NCBI GenBank assembly: GCA_020052615.1
Contig: JAGVOT010000070.1
Location: forward strand, 22,988-86,987
Reading direction: 5' to 3'
Origin: Nitrospirota bacterium
GTDB taxonomy: Bacteria > Nitrospirota > UBA9217
DNA length: 64,000 bases
The notes below the pieces were generated by a model that was not told the origin of the DNA, ran no database searches, and saw nothing but the letters and a program-made list of their open reading frames with translations. The position numbers and the translations under genes were made by a program. Position 1 is the stretch's first letter. Each line of letters starts with the position of its first letter. Of this stretch, positions 35,396 through 44,342 are shown in pieces.

Positions 35396-36280
35396 ATGAA
35401 AAAATACCTGCTCATGTACAGTAGGGCGCTGCGGGTCCATCAGCACGTAAAGAATCTGCTCGTCTTCGTTCCCGTGGTGACGGCGCAGCGGTTCACGGAC
35501 CCCGCCGTACTGCTCCAGGCGTCCATTGCTTTTCTCGCCTTCAGTCTTTGCACCTCGAGCGGATATCTCCTGAACGATTATCTGGACCTGCGAAACGACC
35601 GCCTGCATCCCACGAAAAAGACGCGGCCCCTGGCATCGGGCGAATTGCCGCTCCTGCACATGCTGGTGCTGGTTCCCCTGCTGTTCCTGCTGGCGCTCGC
35701 GACCGCCATGCTCCTCCCCGGGGCGTTCCTCGCCACGCTGCTGCTCTACTATTGTCTGACGTTCTGCTATTCGCTCTGGCTGAAGCGTCTCATGGTCCTC
35801 GATGTCATGATCCTGGCTTTCTTATATTCCGCCCGGATCGTCGCGGGCCTGGCTGCAACAACGATCGCCTTCTCGTTCTGGCTGCTGGCATTCTCCTTCT
35901 TCCTGTTCCTGAGCCTGGCCTTCGTCAAACGGTACACGGAGCTTGCGTGGGCACGGGACGAGCGGCACGGCGCCATCGTCCAGGGGCGGGGGTATGAGGT
36001 CGGCGATATACCGCTTGTCGCATCGCTGGGAGGGGCGAGCGGATATCTCGCCGTTCTGGTCTTGGCATTCTATCTGAACAGCCAGGATGTTATGAAACTG
36101 TACCGCGACCCGAAGGTTCTCTGGTTATTATGCCCCATCATGCTTTACTGGATCAGCCGTGTGTGGTTCATAACGCAGCGGGGTGAAATGACGGATGATC
36201 CCGTTGTCTTTGCCCTTGAGGACAAGGTAAGCCTGTTCATGGGGCTCCTGGTCGCCGGCATCATCCTGGCGGCACGATAA
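35396..36280 (+). CDS. UbiA-family prenyltransferase, phosphoribosyl-polyprenol phosphate synthase-like
   Basis: About 294 aa from the ATG at 35396 (GGGAG just upstream); the track start at 35363 adds 11 residues without a good ribosome-binding site. Roughly eight to nine TM helices. The signature YLLNDYLDLRNDRLHPTKKTRPLASG region (NDxxDxxxD with KxxRPL) is that of decaprenyl-phosphate phosphoribosyltransferases, which join PRPP to polyprenyl phosphate. The family also covers other aromatic prenyltransferases, but a glycan context favours the phosphoribosyl type. The product would be polyprenyl-phospho-ribose-5-phosphate. It is followed within 5 nt by a small protein gene and then a GMC oxidoreductase. 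Confidence 0.78.
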   Translation: MKKYLLMYSRALRVHQHVKNLLVFVPVVTAQRFTDPAVLLQASIAFLAFSLCTSSGYLLNDYLDLRNDRLHPTKKTRPLASGELPLLHMLVLVPLLFLLALATAMLLPGAFLATLLLYYCLTFCYSLWLKRLMVLDVMILAFLYSARIVAGLAATTIAFSFWLLAFSFFLFLSLAFVKRYTELAWARDERHGAIVQGRGYEVGDIPLVASLGGASGYLAVLVLAFYLNSQDVMKLYRDPKVLWLLCPIMLYWISRVWFITQRGEMTDDPVVFALEDKVSLFMGLLVAGIILAAR

Positions 36281-36284
36281 ACGA

Positions 36285-36626
36285 ATGCCCTTTTTTTATT
36301 CAACCGTCTCCGCCCTTGTCGATGCGCTCATCCCTGTTCCGGGAGGCCGGGAACAATACCGGGAGACGCGGTGCAAGGTCTTTGATTTCGTCATACGACA
36401 ATACAGGAGAACGCCAAATCATCTTCGGCTGGGATTGTTTGCTGCCGCTCTGCTCCTGGGTCTGTGGCCGATCCCGCGGTTCCGTAGCTCTTTTCGCGCA
36501 CTCTCGGAGGCGCAGCAACTCGTTATCGTCGATCGATGGCGCAGGGGAGGCCTGCTCATGCGCGCCCTGATCCTGTACTTTGAGACCTTGTCGGTATTCG
36601 CATGGTATTCCTATCATGAACACTAG
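36285..36626 (+). CDS. Small protein preceding GMC oxidoreductase
   Basis: A 113-aa protein with one hydrophobic segment (LRLGLFAAALLLGLWPI). It is sandwiched between the UbiA-type gene (4-nt gap) and the GMC oxidoreductase (overlaps its start by 11 nt). Small accessory subunits often accompany GMC-type dehydrogenases, and position suggests such a role, but I see no Tat signal or conserved motif that proves it. The segment RSSFRALSEAQQLVIVDRWRR resembles a helical packing domain (Lx3L repeats). Function unknown; the gene is credible because of translational coupling. Confidence 0.6.
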   Translation: MPFFYSTVSALVDALIPVPGGREQYRETRCKVFDFVIRQYRRTPNHLRLGLFAAALLLGLWPIPRFRSSFRALSEAQQLVIVDRWRRGGLLMRALILYFETLSVFAWYSYHEH

Positions 36627-38085
36627 ACCGGATATCCTCCAGCCTGACCCGTTGTTCCGCAGTCGTCTGGAGGCGGACATTGTCGTGATCGGCTCCGGGC
36701 CCGGGGGAGCGTTGACAGCCTGTTTGCTCGCCGAAGCAGGGCGGGATGTGTTGCTTGTTGAGGAAGGGCCGTCTTTTCCCCAAACGTCGGCTGCTCCTTT
36801 TTCGCTGGATGAAATGGAGTCGAAATACCGGAACGGCGGCATCACGTTCGCTGCAGGGCGGCCGAACGTCTCATACGTTGAAGGACGGTGCGTCGGCGGC
36901 GGCAGCGAGATAAACGCCTGTCTGTACCACAGGGCGCCTGAAGAGGTACTGCATGCATGGACGGAGAGCCATCGCGTCGACGGGCTCGACAGCCGAGGAA
37001 TGGAGCCTTTCTTTGAAGCCAATGAGCGGGAACTGGGGGTGACGGACGTTCCGGCCGATCCTTGCCCGGCTGCCCTGAGACTGAGGGAAGGGGCAACGCT
37101 GCTTGGGTGGAGATCGGTCTCGGTCCCGCATTTTATCAGGAACGGTCCGGGTTCTCCCGGATCCTCTGCGGGACTGCTGCGGCAATCCATGACGGAGACC
37201 TTTCTCCCCCGGTTCACAAGAGCAGGCGGACGAATGCTTGCGCAGACACGGGTCACGAAACTGGTACGAACGTCTTCGGGGGGGGGCTGGCAGGTATCGG
37301 CAGCGTTCGCGGACGATCGGCGCGTTACGATCAATGCCATGAACGTCTTTCTGGCGGCAGGCGCCGTTCAAACCCCCGCCTTGTTGCGGCAGAGCGGCAT
37401 AAAACGCAATATCGGCAACAGCCTCCGCTTGCACCCGACGGTCCGTGTTGTTGCCGAATTTTCGGAAACGGTTTCGGCCGGGAAACGAGTTCCCCGGGAG
37501 CAGGTCAAGGAGTTCTCGCCCTGGTACAGCTTCGGGTGTTCGGTCAGCACACTCCCGCACCTTTCCGCAGCTCTTGTCAATCATCCCGAACAACTCCCGG
37601 GACTGGAGGAGAGGTGGCATCGAATGGCAATCTTCTACGTCATGACAGCCGCCGGGACCGGCGCGGTTCGACGGCCGCGGTTTTTATCAGCGCCTGTTGT
37701 CCGATATGATGTCGGCCATGACGGTCTTCGTCTGCTCTCCGAGGGCCTTAAGCGATTGTGCCGGTTATTGCTTGCTGCCGGAGCGACGGCCTTGTATCCG
37801 ACGATCGCGGGGGTACGGGGGATCCGGTCGACAGCCGACATCGAGTCCATCGCCGACCCGCTGCCCGGCGACAGGACCGGCCTGGTGACCCTGCACCTGA
37901 TGGGAAGTTGCCCCATGGGAGAGGACCCCTCCGTACGCGCTGTCGATTCCTATGGCCTTGTCCCGGGTGAACGGGGCCTGTTCGTTAATGACGCATCGCT
38001 CTTCTGTTCCGCTGTGGGCGTCAATCCGCAGGGAACCATCATGGCCCTGGCTCGCAGGAATGTGATGCATTTTCTGAATTCGTGA
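36616..38085 (+). CDS. GMC-family FAD oxidoreductase
   Basis: 489 aa from the ATG at 36616 (the track start at 36580 would extend into the upstream gene). FAD-binding DIVVIGSGPGGALTACLLAEAG at the N-terminus, the GMC signature VGGGSEINACLYHRAP at about 85-105, and the C-terminal HLMGSCPMGEDP and GVNPQGTIMALARR blocks. GMC enzymes oxidise alcohols, including sugar hydroxyls. Placed after a phosphoribosyl-polyprenol synthase and before an SDR, it could do the oxidation half of a two-step hydroxyl epimerisation on a lipid-linked pentose. That would parallel mycobacterial DprE1/DprE2, although DprE1 belongs to a different flavin family. Inference from context. Confidence 0.85.
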   Translation: MNTRPDILQPDPLFRSRLEADIVVIGSGPGGALTACLLAEAGRDVLLVEEGPSFPQTSAAPFSLDEMESKYRNGGITFAAGRPNVSYVEGRCVGGGSEINACLYHRAPEEVLHAWTESHRVDGLDSRGMEPFFEANERELGVTDVPADPCPAALRLREGATLLGWRSVSVPHFIRNGPGSPGSSAGLLRQSMTETFLPRFTRAGGRMLAQTRVTKLVRTSSGGGWQVSAAFADDRRVTINAMNVFLAAGAVQTPALLRQSGIKRNIGNSLRLHPTVRVVAEFSETVSAGKRVPREQVKEFSPWYSFGCSVSTLPHLSAALVNHPEQLPGLEERWHRMAIFYVMTAAGTGAVRRPRFLSAPVVRYDVGHDGLRLLSEGLKRLCRLLLAAGATALYPTIAGVRGIRSTADIESIADPLPGDRTGLVTLHLMGSCPMGEDPSVRAVDSYGLVPGERGLFVNDASLFCSAVGVNPQGTIMALARRNVMHFLNS

Positions 38086-38101
38086 AGGAACAGGGGACCT
38101 C

Positions 38102-39166
38102 ATGGGGTTGCATCTCATAACAGGCGGGAACGGGTATGTTGGGAGCTTCCTGGCACGGAAACTTGCCGCCCTGGGAGAGCGCGTTCGTTGCGTCGACCTG
38201 TCCGGGGAGGCATCTCACGTTCCCGGTGTGGACTACCGCCGCATGGACATTCTCGACGCTCCGGCGCTCCGGAGCGCCATGCAGGGAGTTGAGTATGTCC
38301 ACCACAACGCCGCCCTGGTCCCTTTAAGAAAGGCAGGCAAACGGTTCTGGCAGGTCAACGTGGAGGGGACCCGCGCCGTTCTCATGGCTGCCGAGGAAGC
38401 AGGCGTCAGGCATTTCTCGCACATGAGCTCATCGGCAGTCTACGGCACTGTCAGCGAGGACATGTGTCCCCTCCGAACAACGACCCCGCCGCGGCCCGTC
38501 GAAGCATATGGCAGATCGAAATATGCTGCCGAACAGATCATATTGGAACAGAGGGACGGGAGCAGGCACATGACTTGCTCCATCATCAGGCCCAAAACGA
38601 TCCTGGGGCCCGAACGGCTGGGTATATTCCAGATCCTGTTCGAATGGATCAGCGAAGGGGCGAATGTCTACATCATCGGCGACGGCTCGAACCGTTTCCA
38701 ATTCGCGTATATTGACGATATCGTTGCCGTCAGCATCGAGACGGCGATGAGAGAAAAGAGCGGGATATTCAACATCGGGACAGACCGGTACGGGTCGCTT
38801 CGGGAGGCGCTTGAAGGGCTATGCCGCCACGCCGCCACCGGATCGAGGGTCATCGGGCTGCCGGTTCCGCTGAGCATTGCCGCTTTATGGATCGCCGACA
38901 TGCTCAGGGTCTCGCCCCTCGCACCATGGCATTACCTGACCTATCACAGGCCCTTTTATTGTGACCTGAGCAATGAATTCCGGGAGCTTGAATGGCGGCC
39001 CGCCTATTCGAACGAGGAAATGCTGATCGCTTCGTATGAGTGGTACCTGAACAACCGGAGCAGCCTGGGCCGCGCATTCGAGACCTACGGACACCGGGGC
39101 AAGCTCGATCAGGGGATCCTGCGGCTCTTAAAGCTGCTCTCTCAAAGCGGCAAAGCCCGTCGCTGA
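38102..39166 (+). CDS. NAD-dependent epimerase/dehydratase (SDR)
   Basis: A 354-aa extended SDR: LHLITGGNGYVGSFLARKL (NAD site), a strand with MSSSAVYG, and catalytic YGRSKYAAEQ (Tyr and Lys intact). The Ile/Arg block CSIIRPKTILGP and QFAYIDDIV follow. The group includes 3-beta-hydroxysteroid-dehydrogenase-like and sugar-modifying SDRs. It follows the GMC oxidoreductase by 16 nt and could reduce the keto intermediate that enzyme makes. The C-terminal third has a hydrophobic stretch (VPLSIAALWIADMLRVSPLAP) that may associate with the membrane, in keeping with a lipid-linked substrate. Confidence 0.8.
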   Translation: MGLHLITGGNGYVGSFLARKLAALGERVRCVDLSGEASHVPGVDYRRMDILDAPALRSAMQGVEYVHHNAALVPLRKAGKRFWQVNVEGTRAVLMAAEEAGVRHFSHMSSSAVYGTVSEDMCPLRTTTPPRPVEAYGRSKYAAEQIILEQRDGSRHMTCSIIRPKTILGPERLGIFQILFEWISEGANVYIIGDGSNRFQFAYIDDIVAVSIETAMREKSGIFNIGTDRYGSLREALEGLCRHAATGSRVIGLPVPLSIAALWIADMLRVSPLAPWHYLTYHRPFYCDLSNEFRELEWRPAYSNEEMLIASYEWYLNNRSSLGRAFETYGHRGKLDQGILRLLKLLSQSGKARR

Positions 39167-39200
39167 CCGGTATTGCCGGATGAAGCTATGGAGATCGTGC

Positions 39201-40805
39201 ATGAGTGATACGTTGACGTCCGGAGCCGACCGGTTCGACAGGCTGGTGACGTTGTCGATGACAGGGCTCGCTGTCCTCGCCGCGATCATCCAGCTCCTCC
39301 ACGTGCTCACACACTTTCCGTTCTTCGATGAGACGCTGCATGTGCGATACTTATGGCTCTTTTCGATGGATCTGAGGCCGGAGCAGGACTTTTTCTGCAT
39401 CTATCCGGCACTGGGCTATCTGATGACGCTCCCCTTTATGCGTCTCTTTCCCGAGTCCGCCTTTGTCGTTCTTGCACTGCGGTGCCTGTCCCTCGTCGCG
39501 ACCGTGCTCCTCGGCCTCCTGTTCTATCATCACGGACAGCGGAACGGGCGCAATGGCATGCCGGCAGTCCTGGCCTATCTCCTGATCGTCACGGCTCCGC
39601 CCCTGGGGGTCTTTTTCTCCGAGTACAGCATCGATCATCCGGCGGCGTTTGCCGCTATCGCAGCAATGCTGCTGTTCTTCGGCGAGCCCCGGCTGTCCCG
39701 GATCGGCTCTGCGTCCGCGCTGACTGTCCTCTCTGTCGTCATCATGCCGAAGTACCCGTTGCCGCTTTTCCTGGGCATGGGAGGCCTTCTCGCAGCATAT
39801 TATCGGAATAATCGCGGGATCATGCAGGCAGCTGCGGCAGCCGCGGCTGGCGCCCTTTCGGCCCTTGCCCTGGTCTGGACGTATTTTTTTCTGAATAACG
39901 CGTCCCTGTACGAAAACATCATTCATTCCCACGTTCTGCAGTACCGGTGGAGCAGACTGACTGCTTTCTTCGGATTCCACGGCGGCTCGGAGCCGCTCAT
40001 CGTTGCCGTCGCGGAATTCTTCCGCGACAATCCGGCCGCCGCCGTCCTCGTCGCTCTCGGCGTTGCGGGATGGGCCCGACGGTCCTGGCGCAACCCGGAC
40101 GGTGTTTCCCTCGGGGGAGCGGGAGTCCTGCTGGGTACGCTGATCAGTGCTATTCTCGTCAAGGACTTTCACGCCCAGTATCTCGCGCCCGTCGTCTTGT
40201 GCCTTGCATTGTTCGTTCCTTACGCTCCCGCGCTCCATACCCCGAGCCGTCTTTTCAGGGTGGCGACCGCGGTGCTTCTGTCCCTAACACTGGTGATCCT
40301 TTCCTTTCGCATGGCTGCGGTTGCCCGGGAATTCCAGGAGACGCCATTCAATGTCCGCGCGGCGACGAGGACCGCCGAGCGCTCGGTTGATCTGATCGTG
40401 ATGGCTCCGCCGGCCATGAGCGTTCTGAACGAATATGAAGAATTGCTGAAGATGATCCCGCGCGACGAGCGTGTAGTGGCCATGTGGCCGGAGCATCCCC
40501 TGTTCAGAAGGGATGTCGGCGTTTTTGTCCATGACGAGAAGCCAAGCTATTTTACAGCTCTCTCTGAAGGGGACCCGCTGCGCAAGCAGTTCGATCCGAA
40601 AGCATTTCGCAGAGCCCTTGACGTACGGCCGCCAGCGCTGTTCTCGCCGCTTGGGCAGGATATGACCTACCCTCCGGGTTATGTCGAGGAGATCCAGGAT
40701 TTTCTGGCACGGCACAGAGACCTTTATATCGTGGTCCGGCTCGGGGTGTCCGGTTACGTAGTTCGGAGGGACCTGGTCAAGGGCCTGCCGCGCGGCGCCC
40801 GATGA
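39201..40805 (+). CDS. Polytopic GT-C type glycosyltransferase-like membrane protein (second)
   Basis: About 534 aa from the ATG at 39201 (GGAG 7 nt upstream; the track start is 39180). Around eleven hydrophobic segments. The first loop FPFFDETLHVRYLWLF carries the acidic pair expected of GT-C transferases, and a later SIDHPAAFAAIAAML helix is PMT-like. The soluble C-terminus (~170 aa) contains MWPEHPLFRRDVGVFVHDEKPS. It probably transfers the lipid-linked sugar built by the UbiA/GMC/SDR genes just upstream. Not closely similar to the GT-C protein at 33728 beyond the general architecture. Confidence 0.68.
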   Translation: MSDTLTSGADRFDRLVTLSMTGLAVLAAIIQLLHVLTHFPFFDETLHVRYLWLFSMDLRPEQDFFCIYPALGYLMTLPFMRLFPESAFVVLALRCLSLVATVLLGLLFYHHGQRNGRNGMPAVLAYLLIVTAPPLGVFFSEYSIDHPAAFAAIAAMLLFFGEPRLSRIGSASALTVLSVVIMPKYPLPLFLGMGGLLAAYYRNNRGIMQAAAAAAAGALSALALVWTYFFLNNASLYENIIHSHVLQYRWSRLTAFFGFHGGSEPLIVAVAEFFRDNPAAAVLVALGVAGWARRSWRNPDGVSLGGAGVLLGTLISAILVKDFHAQYLAPVVLCLALFVPYAPALHTPSRLFRVATAVLLSLTLVILSFRMAAVAREFQETPFNVRAATRTAERSVDLIVMAPPAMSVLNEYEELLKMIPRDERVVAMWPEHPLFRRDVGVFVHDEKPSYFTALSEGDPLRKQFDPKAFRRALDVRPPALFSPLGQDMTYPPGYVEEIQDFLARHRDLYIVVRLGVSGYVVRRDLVKGLPRGAR

Positions 40806-40950
40806 CAGCGGCAGTCGCCGGGTGGCCTGAACCCTGTAAAATGTCTGCAAGAGGAGCGCCTGACCGTTTATAATGACAGCCGTGACCCGCGTAACGGCCT
40901 ATGGTTGATAAAATGAAATCAGTGATAAAAGAATTGCAGGACGGGACGTC

Positions 40951-42177
40951 ATGAACTGGAAGCTTATCAGGATCATCGACGCCTATGCCGGGATACCCCT
41001 TCTCTACGCGCTCGCGGCGTTCCGGAAGCTGTTCAACCGGAGAAGCAGCCGACACGTTCCGCCGCTCGTGCGCACGATCCTGCTCGTAAAATTCTGGGGC
41101 ATCGGCAATATCTTCATGATGCTGCCGTCGGCAGCGGCCCTGCGTCGGACCTATCCTGATGCGGAGATCGATCTGCTGACACTGGAATCCAGCAGGCAGG
41201 CGGCGGAGTGCGCGGGCGCCTTCAACAGGATCGAGACCGTGGACACGCGGGGGGGCTTCGAATTCCTGAAGACCACGAGATCGATGATCTTGGCGCTGCG
41301 GCGCAGGGAGTATGACGTGATCGTCGATTTCGAACAATTCGCACGCTTTTCGGCGATCTGCATCGCATTGATCGGGAAAAGAACGACGATCGGGTTCAAT
41401 ACGGCCGCGCAGCGCCGCCATTATCTGTTCACCCGGCCGGTGGCGTATGATAATACGATGCATGTCACTCGGTCGTACTGCACCCTGGTAGAGTCTGCCG
41501 GGACAGCGGCAGGGTCGTGCCATGCATCGAGCCTGTCCATCCTCCCTGAACCGCAGGAACGCGCAGCGGGAGCATGGGCACGACTCGGCATCGGGGCGGA
41601 TCCGTTCATCATATTCCATGTAGGTACGAGCAGCAATTTCAAGGAGAGGCGCTGGCCGGCATCGAGCTATGCTGCACTTGCGGACAGTCTTATCGAGAAA
41701 CATGGTGTGCGGATCGTGTTGACAGGCCTTGCAGAGGAGCGTTTCGTCGCTTCCGAGGTCATCGCGCTGGTTCGCTCCCGTGACCGGTTGGTGAATGCAG
41801 CCGGCATCGTCAGCTTCCAGGAGTATTTCGACCTGATACGATCGAGCAGGCTCGTTATTTCCGCAGATACTGCGGCGGTGCATATCGCCTCAGCGATCGG
41901 GGTGCCTGTCGTCGGGCTGTACGGACCGAACACGCCGCAGCTTTACGGCCCTTGGGAAGAGCGCGGCCTGGCAGTGTACGAACAGTTGTCCTGCAGTCCC
42001 TGCATCACGAATTTCAATGCCAAGACCCATAACTGTCGGCATCCTCAGGGAAAAGGCGCCTGCATGCGGAAGATAAGCGCGAAAGACGTCGATCGGCTGA
42101 TCGAGGAACATTATGGGGACCTGTTCACCTCCCCGGATCCGGCCGAGCAGGAGAGGGTGGAGCCATGTTCCCGCTGA
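40951..42177 (+). CDS. GT9-family (heptosyltransferase-like) glycosyltransferase
   Basis: A 408-aa GT-B enzyme of the ADP-heptose:LPS heptosyltransferase family: ILLVKFWGIGNIFMMLPSAAALRRTYP at the N-terminus, FHVGTSSNFKERRWPASSYAAL, RLVISADTAAVHIASAIGVPVVGLYGPNTPQLYGPW at the C-terminus. A final Cys-containing block (SCSPCITNFNAKTHNC) is common in the family. It adds a sugar to LPS core or another glycan at the inner face of the membrane. A TATAAT at 40869-40874 in the 145-nt gap upstream has no good -35. The 3' end overlaps the radical SAM gene by 13 nt. Confidence 0.85.
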   Translation: MNWKLIRIIDAYAGIPLLYALAAFRKLFNRRSSRHVPPLVRTILLVKFWGIGNIFMMLPSAAALRRTYPDAEIDLLTLESSRQAAECAGAFNRIETVDTRGGFEFLKTTRSMILALRRREYDVIVDFEQFARFSAICIALIGKRTTIGFNTAAQRRHYLFTRPVAYDNTMHVTRSYCTLVESAGTAAGSCHASSLSILPEPQERAAGAWARLGIGADPFIIFHVGTSSNFKERRWPASSYAALADSLIEKHGVRIVLTGLAEERFVASEVIALVRSRDRLVNAAGIVSFQEYFDLIRSSRLVISADTAAVHIASAIGVPVVGLYGPNTPQLYGPWEERGLAVYEQLSCSPCITNFNAKTHNCRHPQGKGACMRKISAKDVDRLIEEHYGDLFTSPDPAEQERVEPCSR

Positions 42178-43220
42178 TCCGCCTGGCAAAACAGATCGCC
42201 GTCAGCAACATGACGGAGCTGAAGGCGCCCTACCGCCTCACCTATGCGCTTACGTACCGTTGCCAGCTCAAGTGCGGCATGTGCAACATCTGGAAGAAGA
42301 AGCCGCTTCGCGAACTGGACGCCGCCGAGATCGGGGAGTTCTTCCGGCGGTTCCCGCATTTTTCCTGGATCAACCTGAGCGGCGGCGAGATCTTCCTTCG
42401 GCCGGACCTGCCCGAGATCATTGCCGCCATCACGGGAGCCTGCAAACGCCTCTATCTCCTCAACTTCCCGACCAACGGCTATGAGACCGAACGTATCGTG
42501 GGAATGGTCAGGGAGATCGTGCGGTCCCGCACGGTCCCGAAGCTGCTCGTCACGGTCAGTCTTGACGGGACGCCGCCTCTGCACGACCGCATCAGGAACG
42601 CGCCGGGATCATGGGACCGGGCGATCGAGACCTACCGCGGCCTTCGGCAGCTCAAAGGCAGGGGCTTCGGCGTGTTCTTCGGCATGACGCTCCAGAACGC
42701 GAATGCCGATGCGTTTGAGGAGACGCTCCGCGCTGCAGCGGAGCGGGTACCGGGCTTGCGGGCGGCCGATTTCCATGTCAATGTCGTTCACGCTTCGGGA
42801 CACTACTACGAAAACACAGGCTGCGATTCGGACCTGGACAGGCAGGGCCTGCTCGGCCGGATGCGGCAGATCGGGAAGCTCAGGCAAACGTCGCTGCTGA
42901 ACCCGGTCGATTTCCTGGAGCGCAGGTACCAGCGGATCGCGGCCGGGTATCTCGGCGGTGATCCCGTGCCCGTCACCTGCCAGGCGCTGGGCGCCTCCCT
43001 GTTCATGGACCCGGCCGGCACGGTCTATCCCTGCACGGTATTCGACCGGCCGCTGGGAAACATCCGTGAGGCCGGGTACGATCTGCGCCGGCTCTGGAAC
43101 GGCGAGGAGCGGCGTTCCCTGAGGCATGAGATCGTTCAAGGACTTTGCCCGCGTTGCTGGACCCCCTGCGAAGCCTACCAGTCCATCCTTGCGGACCTGC
43201 TGCCGGGATTCAAGAGGTGA
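42165..43220 (+). CDS. Radical SAM/SPASM-like enzyme
   Basis: A 351-aa radical SAM protein: Cys33-x3-Cys37-x2-Cys40 (CQLKCGMC) for the [4Fe-4S]-SAM cluster, LSGGEIFLRPDLPEII for SAM binding, and a C-terminal Cys-rich region (PCTVFDRPLGNI ... CPRCWTPC) of SPASM type that holds auxiliary clusters. SPASM enzymes often modify peptides, but MoaA/PqqE-like members in glycan clusters act on other substrates. It is translationally linked to the GT9 gene and to a second, distinct radical SAM gene 4 nt downstream. Substrate unknown. The tiny Cys-ending peptide at 24664 is a conceivable but distant client. Confidence 0.85.
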   Translation: MFPLIRLAKQIAVSNMTELKAPYRLTYALTYRCQLKCGMCNIWKKKPLRELDAAEIGEFFRRFPHFSWINLSGGEIFLRPDLPEIIAAITGACKRLYLLNFPTNGYETERIVGMVREIVRSRTVPKLLVTVSLDGTPPLHDRIRNAPGSWDRAIETYRGLRQLKGRGFGVFFGMTLQNANADAFEETLRAAAERVPGLRAADFHVNVVHASGHYYENTGCDSDLDRQGLLGRMRQIGKLRQTSLLNPVDFLERRYQRIAAGYLGGDPVPVTCQALGASLFMDPAGTVYPCTVFDRPLGNIREAGYDLRRLWNGEERRSLRHEIVQGLCPRCWTPCEAYQSILADLLPGFKR

Positions 43221-43224
43221 TGCA

Positions 43225-44340
43225 ATGATCCGGAAGGTCTATCTCGACTTCATACGGGACAAACTGGCCGGCCGCGAGCTGCGCTGGCTCCTGTCGCGTG
43301 CCGTCCAGTACGGCCTCCTCCACGCTTCCTACCTGTTCAAAAAGCCCTTCTGCGGCCCTGTCCTGGGGACCCTGGTCACGAACTACTCCTGCAATTACCG
43401 GTGCGTCATGTGCGACCTGCGTTTGCGCGACCAGGAGCTGCGTGGCCGGGGGCTCCGCGAACTGGACACCGCGGGAATGAAAAAAGTGCTGAGCTCCTTT
43501 GCGGCCCTGGGCACGTCGGGCATCGGGTTCACCGGCGGCGAACCCCTCCTCCGGAAGGACATCTTCGAACTGCTGGCTTACACAAAAGCCTCAGGTATGA
43601 TCTCCCACCTGAACACGAACGGATCGCTGCTGGACGAGGAGAACGTCAGGAGGATCCTGGCGGCAAAAGTGGATTCCCTCAACATCTCCCTGGACGGGGC
43701 CCGCGCTGCCACCCACGACTCCCTGCGCGGAATCCCGGGCGCCTTTGCCAGGGCAGTAGAGGGCGTGGAAAGGGTCAACACGCTCCGGAAGAGGGAAGGT
43801 GCCCGGCTTCGCATCAAGACCGTTGCCGTGCTGCAGGAGGGCAATGTCGACGAGGTTCCTGACCTGGTGCGTCTGGCTGAAGACCTGGGCGTGGACTGCA
43901 TCGAATTCATACCGCGGCAGCAGTTCCTGTCACGACCTGACCGGTCTCCCGCGCCGGCCCCGGCGTTCCTGAAAAAGATCGAGCAGGTTTCACAGTACCT
44001 TCTGGGGCAGGAGCACGGGAAGGTCAGGATAGAGAACTCGCGGACCCATCTCCGGCTGTTTCCCGCTTCCTTCCGGAACGAACCGTCTCCGCTCAAATGC
44101 TATGCAGGCTACAATTCCCTTGCCGTCGACTGCTATGGGGAGGTCTATCCTTGCGTTCCCTGGTACAATTGGCGCCGGTCCGCCGGGAACGTCCGGGACA
44201 AGGGGCTGGCAGATCTCTGGTATTCGAAGGGATACGACGAGGTCCGCCGGGAGGTCCGGAGCTGCCGGAGCTGTTATCTCAACTGCCAGGCGGAATTGAA
44301 CATCCTCTTCGACCTGGGCGCATCAGGGAGGATCAGATAG
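43225..44340 (+). CDS. Radical SAM/SPASM-like enzyme (second)
   Basis: 371 aa from the ATG at 43225 (AAGAGGTG upstream; the track start at 43126 lies in the previous gene). Cys56-x3-Cys60-x2-Cys63 (CNYRCVMC) binds the SAM cluster; FTGGEPLLRKDIF, LNTNGSLLDEENV and NISLDG are typical strands. The SPASM-like C-terminus has CYAGYNSLAVDCYGEVYPC and CRSCYLNCQAE. An N-terminal extension of ~45 residues (hydrophobic, amphipathic) precedes the barrel, which may tether it to the membrane. It leads by 2 nt into the first TMTC-like gene, so these genes appear to be expressed together. Confidence 0.85.
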   Translation: MIRKVYLDFIRDKLAGRELRWLLSRAVQYGLLHASYLFKKPFCGPVLGTLVTNYSCNYRCVMCDLRLRDQELRGRGLRELDTAGMKKVLSSFAALGTSGIGFTGGEPLLRKDIFELLAYTKASGMISHLNTNGSLLDEENVRRILAAKVDSLNISLDGARAATHDSLRGIPGAFARAVEGVERVNTLRKREGARLRIKTVAVLQEGNVDEVPDLVRLAEDLGVDCIEFIPRQQFLSRPDRSPAPAPAFLKKIEQVSQYLLGQEHGKVRIENSRTHLRLFPASFRNEPSPLKCYAGYNSLAVDCYGEVYPCVPWYNWRRSAGNVRDKGLADLWYSKGYDEVRREVRSCRSCYLNCQAELNILFDLGASGRIR

Positions 44341-44342
44341 CT

